Shown: positions 8,371-17,608 of the stretch, one piece after another
How positions within the stretch are numbered: position 1 is the stretch's first letter
How the letters are laid out: the number at the start of each line of letters is the position of its first letter
Source: Melioribacteraceae bacterium
Lineage (GTDB): Bacteria; Bacteroidota; Ignavibacteria; Ignavibacteriales; Melioribacteraceae
Reading direction: 5' to 3'
NCBI GenBank assembly: GCA_027030245.1
Contig: JALVFE010000032.1
Span: 1 to 64,000, forward strand
Length of the DNA: 64,000 nt
Position numbers and translations under genes: made by a program
The notes under the pieces: model-generated
Told to the model about the DNA's origin: nothing
Databases searched by the model: none
Seen by the model: the letters and a program-made list of their open reading frames with translations, nothing else

Positions 8371-10836
8371 ATGTATGCCGAAGTTGTTTTTCCGTTACCG
8401 TTTAGAAATGCCTTCACTTATTCCATCCCCAAAGATTTGGTGGATGCGGTAAAGACAGGTGTTCGCGTGGTTGTGCCTTTCGGTAAAAGAACTTTAACCG
8501 GTTATGTGATTAACGTTTCGGAAACTACCAAAGTCGAAAAAGGAATAAAAAAAATAACCGACGTTCTGGACGAAACTCCTATTTTCACATCCGAATCATT
8601 AAAATTTTATCAATGGGTTGCCGATTACTACATCAGTTCTTTGGGCGAAGCGATTAAAAACTCCATACCTTACGGCTCGGAAGTGGAATCTAAAAAAATT
8701 GTGGTTGCCGATAAAGATTTTTGCAAAAAACTTTTAGCCGCTGAAAAAAAACAAACTTCGGTAAGAGCAAAATTGTTAAAGCTTTTATCGGAAAAGGAAG
8801 TTTACAAGATTTCCACTCTGCAAAAATTATTGAAAAAGAAATCGATTCATTCGCAACTTAAATCGCTTGAACGGAAAGGCGCTTTATCGATAATCGATAA
8901 GATTGAAGACCCGAAAGTAAGCGTGAAAAAAGTAAAATATGTTAAGGCGATTGACGATATTGATAAAATTTATGCTTCAATTCCCGAACTGGAAACGAAA
9001 GCCCCGAAGCAAGTTGTGGTGTTGCTCGAATTGGTTTCCGGAAAAGAGAAAAGCATTCCGCAAAGCGAACTTCTGAAAAAAACTAAAACTTCCCACGCAA
9101 CCATTGTTTCGCTTGTTAAAAAAGGATTGATAGAAATTTTCGAGAAGGAAGTCGAGCGCGTTTACAAGGAAACATATTCCGAAAAAATGTTGGATTTTGA
9201 ATTAACCCCCGAACAAAAATCTATCGTAAATGAAATATCGGGATTAATTGAAAACCGGGAGTTCCAAACTTATCTTCTCCACGGGGTTACGGGAAGCGGC
9301 AAAACCCAAGTTTACATCGAACTAGCAAAAGTTGCTCTTGAGAAAGGTTTGAACGCACTTATTTTAGTACCCGAAATTTCCCTTACTCCGCAAATTACTT
9401 CCAGGTTTTACAATCATTTTAAAGAGAACGTTACGGTAATGCACAGTAGAATGTCTCTCGGAGAGAAATATGATTCTTGGCGCAGAATTATAAAGGGAAA
9501 ATACAGAGTGGTAATTGGTCCGCGTTCGGCTTTGTTTTCACCGCTCGAAAATCTCGGATTGATTGTAGTGGACGAAGAACACGATCAGAGTTACAAACAA
9601 TACGATCAAACCCCGAAATATCAAGCAAGGGATACGGCAATAGTAAAAGCCAAATTTAATTCGTGTCCGGTTATTTTAGGTTCCGCTACCCCGTCAATCG
9701 AGAGCATGTATAACGCGAGAACCGGTAAATTCAAACTTGTGGAATTAAAAGAACGCGTTGATTCGGCTAAACTTCCTAAAATTAAATTAGTCGATATGAT
9801 TATTGAAAATAAAAAGAAACGGGTAACCGGAGTATTTTCGCATACACTGTTGGAAGCTATAAGCGACCGTCTGAAAAGAAAGGAATCGGTAATTATTTTA
9901 CAGAACCGGCGGGGATTTGCAACGCAAGTTTACTGCGAAGATTGCGGACATATTGAAATGTGCGACGATTGTTCGGTTTCCATGGTTCACCACATCAGTA
10001 AAAATATTTTGAAGTGTCATTATTGTGGAAACACAAGACCCGTACCAAGGGCTTGCCCCGTTTGCGGTTCGGTGGAAATTAAATTTTTCGGAATCGGCAC
10101 CCAACGCGTTGAAGATGAACTCGAATATCATTTTCCCAATGCAAGAATCGAGAGAATCGATTCGGATACGCTCGATAGAAAAGGAAAGCTGGGAATTATT
10201 TTGAACCGTTTCAGAAAAGGGGAAATAGATATTTTGCTCGGCACCCAAATAGTTTCCAAAGGAATGGATTTTGCGCACGTTACGCTTGTCGGTGTTATCT
10301 CGGCGGAAACAACGTTGTGGTTGCCGGATTTCCGCGCCGACGAACGGACTTTCCAACTTCTTACCCAGGTTTCGGGTCGTGCCGGCAGAAGCAAAATAGA
10401 AGGTGAAGTTATAATTCAAACGCAAAACAGTAGGCATTTCGTTTTGCAAAAAGTTTTACTCAATGATTATTTCGGCTTTTACGAAAAAGAAATTAAATTA
10501 CGGCAACACAGTTACTATCCGCCTTTTTCCCGTCTGGGTTTGATTGAATCGAAAGACGAATACGAAGACAAAGCGCGCGGAGCGATAAATGACTTTTACA
10601 ATTATTTGAAAAAGCGGACCAAAAGGTTAATAATTGCTCCGCCCACCGAAGCCATAATTTCCAAAATAAAAGGGAAATACAGATTTCATCTTATTGTGAA
10701 AAGTCCGAAAATCAAAGACCCGGGCGGTAAAGAATTAAGGCAGGCGATTTTCGATTCGTATGTGGATTTTAAACAAAAATCCCGCTTCCGCGATGTAAGA
10801 TTAACAATAGATATTGATCCGCAAAGTATTATTTGA
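8371..10836 (+). CDS. priA: Primosomal protein N' (replication restart helicase PriA)
   Basis: 821 residues. N-terminal 3'-DNA-binding domain (VVFPLPFRNAFTYSIP), superfamily 2 helicase core with Walker A GVTGSGKT (about 310) and VVDEEHDQSYKQ (about 405), and the two-zinc binding region CEDCGHIEMCDDC (about 520), then CHYCGN and CPVCGS. Late motifs GTQIVSKGMDF and QVSGRAGR are intact. PriA recognises stalled forks and reloads the replicative helicase. Complete and ordinary. Confidence 0.97.
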   Translation: MYAEVVFPLPFRNAFTYSIPKDLVDAVKTGVRVVVPFGKRTLTGYVINVSETTKVEKGIKKITDVLDETPIFTSESLKFYQWVADYYISSLGEAIKNSIPYGSEVESKKIVVADKDFCKKLLAAEKKQTSVRAKLLKLLSEKEVYKISTLQKLLKKKSIHSQLKSLERKGALSIIDKIEDPKVSVKKVKYVKAIDDIDKIYASIPELETKAPKQVVVLLELVSGKEKSIPQSELLKKTKTSHATIVSLVKKGLIEIFEKEVERVYKETYSEKMLDFELTPEQKSIVNEISGLIENREFQTYLLHGVTGSGKTQVYIELAKVALEKGLNALILVPEISLTPQITSRFYNHFKENVTVMHSRMSLGEKYDSWRRIIKGKYRVVIGPRSALFSPLENLGLIVVDEEHDQSYKQYDQTPKYQARDTAIVKAKFNSCPVILGSATPSIESMYNARTGKFKLVELKERVDSAKLPKIKLVDMIIENKKKRVTGVFSHTLLEAISDRLKRKESVIILQNRRGFATQVYCEDCGHIEMCDDCSVSMVHHISKNILKCHYCGNTRPVPRACPVCGSVEIKFFGIGTQRVEDELEYHFPNARIERIDSDTLDRKGKLGIILNRFRKGEIDILLGTQIVSKGMDFAHVTLVGVISAETTLWLPDFRADERTFQLLTQVSGRAGRSKIEGEVIIQTQNSRHFVLQKVLLNDYFGFYEKEIKLRQHSYYPPFSRLGLIESKDEYEDKARGAINDFYNYLKKRTKRLIIAPPTEAIISKIKGKYRFHLIVKSPKIKDPGGKELRQAIFDSYVDFKQKSRFRDVRLTIDIDPQSII

Positions 10837-10837
10837 A

Positions 10838-10866
10838 ACGGGACACGGCCTTCGGTGCCCCGTTAT
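10838..10866 (-). terminator. Terminator hairpin between priA and sucC
   Basis: Arms ACGGGACAC and GTGCCCCGT pair over 9 bp with one mismatch on the plus strand that becomes a G-U pair in minus-strand RNA, then TTT. It best serves sucC but lies between two converging genes. Confidence 0.7.
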
Positions 10867-10875
10867 TAAGAAAGG

Positions 10876-12039
10876 TTAAGCGGAAAGTACGCCGGTAACT
10901 TTTTCCGCGGCATCTTTAAGGGTTGCCGCCACTTCAAAGTTTAATCCCGATTTTTCCAATAGTTTTCGTCCTTCTTCGGCGTTAGTTCCGTCGAGTCTGA
11001 CAACCACAGGGAGATCGACTTTGACTTCTTTAACTGCATCGACAACACCTTGGGCAACTCTGTCGCAACGCACGATTCCCCCGAAAATATTAATCAGAAT
11101 GGCTTTCACATTCGGATCGGATAAAATTATTTTAAATCCGTTTGCCACGGTTTCTTTGTTTGCCGTTCCGCCCACATCTAAAAAGTTGGCAGGTTCACCG
11201 CCGGCCAATTTAATAATATCCATAGTTGCCATAGCCAAACCGGCGCCGTTCACCATACAACCCACGTTGCCGTCGAGCTTGATATAATTCAAATTGTATT
11301 TCGAAGCTTCTATTTCAAGTTTGTCTTCTTCGTCCAAATCTCGGTAAGCCACAATTTCGGGATGTCGGTATAATGCGTTATCGTCGAAATTCATTTTAGC
11401 ATCGAGTGCAATTACGTCCCCTTCTTTCGTAACGACGAGCGGATTGATTTCCGCGATTGATGCGTCGGTGGATTCATAAGCATTGTATAAAGCCATTAAG
11501 AATTTCACGGCATTTTTAAATTGGACTCCGCTCAGCCCAAGCCCGAACGCCAGTTTACGCGCTTGATACGGCTGCATACCAAGTGCGGGGTCGATTGTTT
11601 CTTTTAATATCAATTCGGGAGTTTCAGCTGCTACTTTTTCAATTTCCACACCGCCTTCGGTCGATACCATCACAACGTTTTTCGATTGTGCGCGATCGAG
11701 TGTAATTCCGACGTATAATTCCCTGTCGATATTTACGCCTTGTTCAATTAAAAGTCGTTTTACAACTTTACCTTCTGGTCCGGTTTGATGGGTTACTAAA
11801 GTCATCCCGAGCATTTCCTTGGCAAGTTTTCTTACTTCCCGCAAGTTTTTAGCAAGTTTAACTCCGCCGCCTTTACCTCTACCGCCGGCGTGAATTTGCG
11901 CTTTAACAACCCAAACTTTACCGCCGATTTTTTTAGCCGCGGCAACCGCTTCATCCGGAGTAAACGCAACAATACCTTCCGGAACTGCAACGTTAAATTT
12001 CCGCAAAATTTCCTTTGCTTGATATTCGTGAATTTTCAT
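10876..12039 (-). CDS. sucC: Succinyl-CoA synthetase (ADP-forming) beta subunit
   Basis: 387 residues, family length. ATP-grasp N-terminus [15 protein letters not shown] with [15 protein letters not shown] near 47-61, and C-terminal CoA-ligase part with [10 protein letters not shown] (about 290), [14 protein letters not shown] and [12 protein letters not shown]. It couples succinyl-CoA to succinate conversion with nucleotide phosphorylation in the citric-acid cycle. sucD, the alpha subunit gene, is not adjacent; the gene appears to be transcribed alone and ends at the 10838-10866 hairpin. Confidence 0.97.
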   Translation of the reverse strand: MKIHEYQAKEILRKFNVAVPEGIVAFTPDEAVAAAKKIGGKVWVVKAQIHAGGRGKGGGVKLAKNLREVRKLAKEMLGMTLVTHQTGPEGKVVKRLLIEQGVNIDRELYVGITLDRAQSKNVVMVSTEGGVEIEKVAAETPELILKETIDPALGMQPYQARKLAFGLGLSGVQFKNAVKFLMALYNAYESTDASIAEINPLVVTKEGDVIALDAKMNFDDNALYRHPEIVAYRDLDEEDKLEIEASKYNLNYIKLDGNVGCMVNGAGLAMATMDIIKLAGGEPANFLDVGGTANKETVANGFKIILSDPNVKAILINIFGGIVRCDRVAQGVVDAVKEVKVDLPVVVRLDGTNAEEGRKLLEKSGLNFEVAATLKDAAEKVTGVLSA

Positions 12040-12401
12040 AATAAACCTTGAGATTAGTGAGTAATATTTTCAAACAATTAACGAAAATTAAAAATAATTA
12101 GTTAAATAGCCTAAAAGAATTTTTCCCAATACACTCACAAATTGTTTTTTGCATAGTTGATAAATTGATAGTTGGAATAAAAAAATACCTATAAATAAGT
12201 TTGTAAGTCTAATTTAAATTAAGTCAATAGTATAGGCTTGTTATAGAAAATATCATAAAAGTTAATTATAATTTTGATGATTATTGACTATTGATATTTA
12301 AAGTATAATCAGTTATATTTTAAAAGTAATTAATCTCCTATCACCAAAAATGGGATGGTGATAATTAATCAATTAATTGTTAAATTTAATTAGGAGGAAT
12401 T
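12040..12401 (+). promoter_or_regulatory. AT-rich upstream region of the phase-variable lipoprotein
   Basis: 362 bases between the divergent sucC and lipoprotein starts, with no gene. It is very AT-rich. A hairpin (TATCACC at 12339-12345 with GGTGATA at 12357-12363) lies in the probable 5' leader about 40 nt before the start, and the ribosome site AGGAGG is at 12392-12397. I could not pick a single promoter with confidence. Confidence 0.45.
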
Positions 12402-13647
12402 ATGAAAAAAATAAAAATTTCCCCCCCCCCCCCCAATTTTTACATTTATAATTAGTCTCATTATTGCACTCTTTTATTTCCAGAGTTGTCAAAACACCAC
12501 GGCACCGCTTATTAATAATGAAAATGCCGAAGCACTTGAAAAAGCCGGAGAAATTAATCTTATTGAATTAGATATGATTGCCAAAAGTCTTGCTAAGACC
12601 CTTAAAAAAAACGCACTTAGAAAAATATTACGATCGGAAACCCAAAAAGCTGATACAAGGGAACATATACTTGATGCTAAGACGTTTCTCGAGAAAAATT
12701 TTAGTTATAACGGTAAATTTTATAATTTTAAAAAAGAAATGTTAACAATTGCTGCCTCAAATGAAAGAGATATTCTAAACAAAGCGTTGAAAAAATTGAA
12801 CAAGGGTAAAGTAGATATTTATTTCCCGGTTGATAAGCATTTTGAGAAATGGGATCCAAATGATCAGAAAATTAAAGTTGGTTATGTTAACCCGTTTAAA
12901 GAATTTGATCCGGTAAACGTATATGATATTGATGGGAATCATTATCTTTTAAGTTCTAAAGCGCCTCCTGAAGAAGCTGTATTAATGGTTAACTATTGTG
13001 AACATCATGGAAATCATGAAATAACTCCCCAGAGAAGAGAAGACGATCCTGGTGACGGCGATGGCGGAGGTGGTGGCTCCGGCGGTGGTGGATCTGGCGG
13101 AACAAACGACCGAAGAATTTATTTTGAATGGATATCGTTTAATGATTGGTCTGACTATGAACCCTGGACGAGTGGAGACCCGGAATTTAAAATGTTTTTT
13201 GCTATTACGAATAAAAGTACTTATAAATTAACATATACTTTTGGAGATGAATATGGTTATTGGACATGGTATGGAGCTTATAAAAGATATATAGCTACTG
13301 ATGGATGGAATCATAAAAGTCAATATTTTGTAACAATTAAATCTTCAAATACAGATAATGAAGAATATTCTTATGGTTCCGTAAAATTAATTGAGGAAGA
13401 TAAAGATATCGGGGAGGTTTCATTTAATTTAGAAATACCTTTGACCGCATTTATAGATGGGGCAAAAGCTACCTGGACTGTCAAATTTTCTGAATTAGAC
13501 GATGATGTTGGAGAAAATACATTTATAAAACTTTGGAAATCTCCATATTTTAGAGGATATAATGAAAGAAATACAGCACCATTATATAAAACTGAATGTT
13601 CTGTTGCAGGGGGAAGTTATTTGGTTTTTTGGTGGGACCATAGTTAA
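12402..13647 (+). CDS. Surface lipoprotein, frame broken by a 14-cytosine run (phase-off?)
   Basis: An ATG at 12402 with a strong AGGAGG site starts Met-Lys-Lys-Ile-Lys-Ile-Ser, then meets 14 C at 12421-12434. As written the frame stops at TAG 12453-12455. If the run had 13 C (or 16) the frame would join the long downstream frame, giving with 13 C a 414-residue protein: signal helix IFTFIISLIIALFYFQ then SCQNT, a lipoprotein-type cleavage site, an alpha/beta middle part, an acidic-to-glycine/serine linker (about residues 210-230) and a C-terminal beta-rich domain with many aromatics. I do not recognise the family. The rest of the frame (12436-13644) is intact, as expected of an expressed gene, and a terminator follows. 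Sequencing error in the run is the main alternative. Confidence 0.75.
12421..12434 (+). repeat. Poly(C) tract, 14 nt, inside the lipoprotein signal region
   Basis: Fourteen consecutive cytosines at codons 7-11 of an otherwise very AT-rich reading frame. Slippage by one C changes the reading frame, so the tract can switch the gene on and off, as poly(C)/poly(G) runs do in known phase-variable surface genes. Confidence 0.9.
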
Positions 13648-13658
13648 TAGTTTCGAGA

Positions 13659-13684
13659 AGGGCGTTTATAAGAACGCCCTGTTT
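13659..13684 (+). terminator. Terminator after the phase-variable lipoprotein
   Basis: Perfect 8-bp stem AGGGCGTT (13659-13666) / AACGCCCT (13673-13680), loop TATAAG, followed by GTTTT. Confidence 0.85.
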
Positions 13685-13711
13685 TAAATAGACTAAAGAA
13701 TATAATAATTT

Positions 13712-14560
13712 ATGGTTATTAGATTACTAATAATTTTAGAAGTAATTCTAAATTTACAATTATTGGCTCAAGACCAAGAATATAATTGGGTCGACGATAT
13801 TAAGCTAGTTGTGATTCCTAAAATCGGTTATACAATTTCAACAGCTTATCTGGAAGATTTACAAAGTAAATTTATTACATTAGCCGGTAGTAAATTTTTG
13901 AACAGGGATAAATTTGAATTAAACAATAGAGTCCCCATTACCCCATTATCAGATGGTTCTATTTCCGTTGGTTTGAAATACAACAATTATAATATTTATC
14001 TTGATTATCTAATCTCATTTAATAATTTACGGGATAATGCGTACGATTCACCTTATTATTCGGCTAACGGAGAAGAAATAGGAAGCTCAAAATTTATTTA
14101 CAGGTTATTTGAGATTAAAGGTATCTACTATTTTTTAGAAAATGTAGGATTGGGTTTAAAATACCAGACGTTATCAAAAGAGATTGACGTTGTGAATATA
14201 TTGGATAATACAAACGGTTTGCTTATGCAAAATATTGCATCGGCGCATTGGGATAATAAATTACTATTTTTAGTCTTACCCGTTAATTACCCGTTCTACG
14301 GTTTCGGTTCGTCATTTTCCATCGGCTTTTCGGTTCTCTCATCCGGCGAAAATTATTCGTTGATAAATGATTCCGATACGCAATTTAAGAAAGATTATAA
14401 CCCGCCGTTCGTTTTATTTATTAACGCCGGAATAAGTAAAATAATATTTAACTCATTGGAGTTGGGGGTAAAATATAAATTCAATTATGAAACTTCTAAG
14501 GGGAATTATTCATTACTTTCAAATTCAATTTTCATTAGTTTGGGCATACCCGAATTATAA
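13712..14560 (+). CDS. Outer-membrane beta-barrel-like protein (unrecognised family)
   Basis: 282 residues: a signal peptide (MVIRLLIILEVILNLQLLAQ), then alternating aromatic/hydrophobic strands such as VVIPKIGYTIS, ISVGLKYNNYNIYLDYLISF and LGLKYQTLS, and a final strand ending in SIFISLGIPEL, compatible with a small barrel. It sits 30 bp before a TonB-dependent receptor gene, so a receptor partner or accessory porin is a fair inference. No known domain was recognised. The AT-rich composition matches the neighbours. Confidence 0.6.
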   Translation: MVIRLLIILEVILNLQLLAQDQEYNWVDDIKLVVIPKIGYTISTAYLEDLQSKFITLAGSKFLNRDKFELNNRVPITPLSDGSISVGLKYNNYNIYLDYLISFNNLRDNAYDSPYYSANGEEIGSSKFIYRLFEIKGIYYFLENVGLGLKYQTLSKEIDVVNILDNTNGLLMQNIASAHWDNKLLFLVLPVNYPFYGFGSSFSIGFSVLSSGENYSLINDSDTQFKKDYNPPFVLFINAGISKIIFNSLELGVKYKFNYETSKGNYSLLSNSIFISLGIPEL

Positions 14561-14599
14561 TATATTTAATAATCCGTCATTTGTGCTTTTATGTATTTA

Positions 14600-16837
14600 A
14601 TGGATAAATTAACAATATATTTAATTTTGTTAATCATTCTTTCCCCTTCAAACCATTATTCCCAGCATTATTCAGTGTTAAAAGGGAATTTAGTAGATTC
14701 GTTAACAAATCAACCCGTTTATAATGCCAGTATATTAGCTGATGAAATTCAAAGGGGAACCACAAGCAATGAAAGAGGCAATTTTATATTAAAAGTTCCG
14801 GAAAATATCGAAGTTATTACTTTAAAAATATATCACATCTACTATGAAACCAAAACAGTTAAAATTTATCTACATAAACTAAATAAAAAAAATTTTGTTA
14901 TTAAACTGAGGCAAGGTGTTATACCTTTAGGTGCTGTTGTTGTTAAAGGTGAGAAAACCAATGAAAGCGCCGGATATTTAATATCTGGTAAAACAATTAA
15001 TAATTTGCCCGCATTAGCCGAGCCCGATATTATCAGAGCAGTCTCGTTTTTGCCCGGTGTATCGCAGTTCAGTGATTACAATCCTTCTTTACATATAAGA
15101 GGCGGATTTATAGATCAAAATGCAATTGTTTACGACGGAATTGAATTATTCAATCCTTATTATCTGTTGGGTGTATTTAGTTCAATAAATACAAAGACTA
15201 TAGATAAAACTAATATTTGGACTGCGAATTACCCACCGGAACATGCCGGTAGATTAAGCGGCATTATATCATTGAGCAGTATCGATCGGGAATCCAAGCC
15301 TTTTGTGAACTTAAATTTAAGCTTAATAAGTGCAAACTTTACCATTGCAAAGAAATACGGAAACACCTTTCTTTTATTTGGCGTAAAACGTTCTTATTTG
15401 GATTTGATTATGGCTCTTTTAGGTAAAAGAAACTTTGATTTTAAGTTATACAATATAAACTTTAAGGTATCCCATCAATTTTCCGGAGATATTGAGACTG
15501 ATATAATTGCTTTCGAAAATAATGAGATAAGTAATGATCCCAATCTTGAAAATGAAAATTCCCCCAATAATAAAATATACCGTGGTAACAAAGCCATAGG
15601 TATTAAGCAGAGATTTAAAAATCACAGTATTCTCTTTTCATTTTGCCGTAATTTCAACGAATACAGTAATAAAAATTACTACTACAAAAATATAATTGAC
15701 GATTTTGGTGTTAAGTATAAATACGAATTCGATATTAATTATTTAAAACAAAGAATCGGTTTTAATTTCCGGAACATAAATGTATTGAATAATTGGGACT
15801 TGGATAATGATTTTAAAGATTCATTTTTTGGTAAGAATATACCTTTTACCTATGCAAAACGAGCAGGAGTAAATATATACCAGCCTTGGTTGGAAAATGA
15901 AATTTTAGCTCTTAACAAACTAAAGATTAAAATTAAAAATTTGACTATGATTACGAATTTAAGTAATTCGATTTATTTATTTCCCGGATTTACTTTGGAA
16001 TACTATCCTTCACCCGTTTATAAATTTTCTATTAATGCAGAAAAGAATTATCAATTATTAACAACCGGAATATTCGAGGAAGAAAACTATAATCTGATTA
16101 ACAAACCTTATTTTATTATAGCAAAACCATTACAAGCATATATTTTAGGTGTCGGTAACGATTTTAATTTTGGTAATAATTATTATTTGTCGGTAAACGC
16201 TTATTATAAAATTATAACGAAAACACTGAAATTATTGGAGAACAATAAATACCCGGAATTTTCAACAGGCTCAGGAAAATCATACGGTGTTGAAATTATG
16301 TTCGAGAAATTAACAGGTATATTGACTTACCAATTGAACTACACATATCAAAAAACATTTTATTCTTTTAAAAATGAAACCTATCAACCCAAATGGAGTT
16401 TCCCACATTTTATAAAGGGTATTATGGGAATAGAGCTCGGTAAAACATGGAAGTTTAATTTATCTTTTTCTTTCCATAGTGGAGCTTTGTATAATAGAAT
16501 TTTAGGATATTATAAATCCATTGGTCTATTTGCAGGAGAAGATTCGGACAAATACGATGTTGTTCGTCTTTCGGACCACATCATTTTTGACGACAAAAAA
16601 ACTAGATATAAGCCTTATTGGCGGTTGGATGTTTCGTTCAGAAAAAAATATAAAGGAAAATATTTTGATTGGATTTTATATATACAAGTTCAAAATATAA
16701 CTTTTAATGATAATCCGGTGGAAATATATTCCGATAAATTCGCTTTAGATATTATTAAGTATGGCAAACCGCAAGATTCTGGTTATTTATCCGGGTTGCC
16801 AATCATTCCTTCTGTGGGTGCGGAATTTATCTTTTAG
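14600..16837 (+). CDS. TonB-dependent outer-membrane receptor with carboxypeptidase-regulatory-like N-domain
   Basis: About 745 residues from the ATG at 14600 (an ATG at 14591 is also possible; neither has a strong ribosome site). Signal peptide, then a CarboxypepD_reg-like domain (VLKGNLVDSLTNQPVYNASI, about 28-110), a plug domain with LPALAEPDIIRAVSFLPG, HIRGGFIDQNAIVYDGIELFN split across 160-185, and a long barrel ending EFIF, with the terminal aromatic typical of barrels. It imports a substrate across the outer membrane with energy from TonB; the substrate is unknown. The DUF4249 gene begins 5 bp after its stop, so they are one operon. Confidence 0.9.
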   Translation: MDKLTIYLILLIILSPSNHYSQHYSVLKGNLVDSLTNQPVYNASILADEIQRGTTSNERGNFILKVPENIEVITLKIYHIYYETKTVKIYLHKLNKKNFVIKLRQGVIPLGAVVVKGEKTNESAGYLISGKTINNLPALAEPDIIRAVSFLPGVSQFSDYNPSLHIRGGFIDQNAIVYDGIELFNPYYLLGVFSSINTKTIDKTNIWTANYPPEHAGRLSGIISLSSIDRESKPFVNLNLSLISANFTIAKKYGNTFLLFGVKRSYLDLIMALLGKRNFDFKLYNINFKVSHQFSGDIETDIIAFENNEISNDPNLENENSPNNKIYRGNKAIGIKQRFKNHSILFSFCRNFNEYSNKNYYYKNIIDDFGVKYKYEFDINYLKQRIGFNFRNINVLNNWDLDNDFKDSFFGKNIPFTYAKRAGVNIYQPWLENEILALNKLKIKIKNLTMITNLSNSIYLFPGFTLEYYPSPVYKFSINAEKNYQLLTTGIFEEENYNLINKPYFIIAKPLQAYILGVGNDFNFGNNYYLSVNAYYKIITKTLKLLENNKYPEFSTGSGKSYGVEIMFEKLTGILTYQLNYTYQKTFYSFKNETYQPKWSFPHFIKGIMGIELGKTWKFNLSFSFHSGALYNRILGYYKSIGLFAGEDSDKYDVVRLSDHIIFDDKKTRYKPYWRLDVSFRKKYKGKYFDWILYIQVQNITFNDNPVEIYSDKFALDIIKYGKPQDSGYLSGLPIIPSVGAEFIF

Positions 16838-16842
16838 GTTTA

Positions 16843-17532
16843 ATGATGAAAAATATTTTACTTTTATTAATCCTTCTATTACTAACAAGTTGTGTTGATT
16901 CTCCTGTCGAATTAAATAAGCTGGAGCATGATTTAGCGCTTACTTTTGTTATTCGATCAAATAATAACAGGCAGAAAGCATTGGTAACTTATGTTAATTC
17001 ACCGGGTGACAAGTATTCCAATTTCCCCAAACTTGTTAACGACTGCGAATTTTATGTAAACGGCATTAAATTTAATATAAATGATAGTATCGATTACTCG
17101 AGATTTCATAATATCGGATATTTTTATAATTATTATTCGGATAGTTTAAAAACTAAAGATATAGATACGTTTCATTTAAGAGTTGTTAAAGGAAATAATA
17201 TTATTGTTGGGAAAACAATTATGCCGGGAGAATTTAATATTATTGTTTCCGGAAGGACGATTAAATGGTCAAAAAGTTCACGAGCATATTATTATTCTAT
17301 TAAAATTGAAAATACATCTAATAATTTTATTTATAAAGAAACTACAGACGGCTTATTCTATACAATTGCTAATACGGATTTTATTCCCGGGAAATATACA
17401 ATAGAAATCTGTGCTTTTGACAAAAATTATTTTGATTATTATAATAATCAAAAAGATCCTTCGGGAATTAGTGGTGCATACGGAATTTTCGGCAGTGTGA
17501 GATGTGAAAAAATAGTTGCAAATATTAAGTGA
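16843..17532 (+). CDS. DUF4249-type surface lipoprotein
   Basis: 229 residues. Lipoprotein signal MMKNILLLLILLLLTSC with cysteine at the cleavage site, then the D-SPVELNKLEHDLALTFVI opening and the ending GAYGIFGSVRCEKIVAN, which resembles DUF4249 proteins (usually somewhat longer). These are encoded next to TonB receptors in Bacteroidota-type genomes and probably work with the receptor at the cell surface. Directly follows the receptor gene. Confidence 0.7.
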   Translation: MMKNILLLLILLLLTSCVDSPVELNKLEHDLALTFVIRSNNNRQKALVTYVNSPGDKYSNFPKLVNDCEFYVNGIKFNINDSIDYSRFHNIGYFYNYYSDSLKTKDIDTFHLRVVKGNNIIVGKTIMPGEFNIIVSGRTIKWSKSSRAYYYSIKIENTSNNFIYKETTDGLFYTIANTDFIPGKYTIEICAFDKNYFDYYNNQKDPSGISGAYGIFGSVRCEKIVANIK

Positions 17533-17571
17533 GACTTTGGAAGTTATAATATTTTTCGTATGATATAAAAC

Positions 17572-17596
17572 AAAAACCCCCGTTTCCGGGGGTTTT
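17572..17596. terminator. Bidirectional terminator between the receptor operon and pruA
   Basis: Perfect 10-bp stem: AAAACCCCCG (17573-17582) and CGGGGGTTTT (17587-17596), loop TTTC. It serves both converging genes. Confidence 0.93.
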
Positions 17597-17608
17597 ATAG
17601 TGAGAATG

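Noticed and set aside
10876-12039. Missing sucD as a defect
   Set aside because: sucC and sucD are commonly apart in this bacterial group, so no conclusion is drawn.
12574-13647. Intact gene starting at 12574
   Set aside because: No ribosome site there and the lipoprotein signal lies upstream in the same frame; the real start is at 12402 before the C run.
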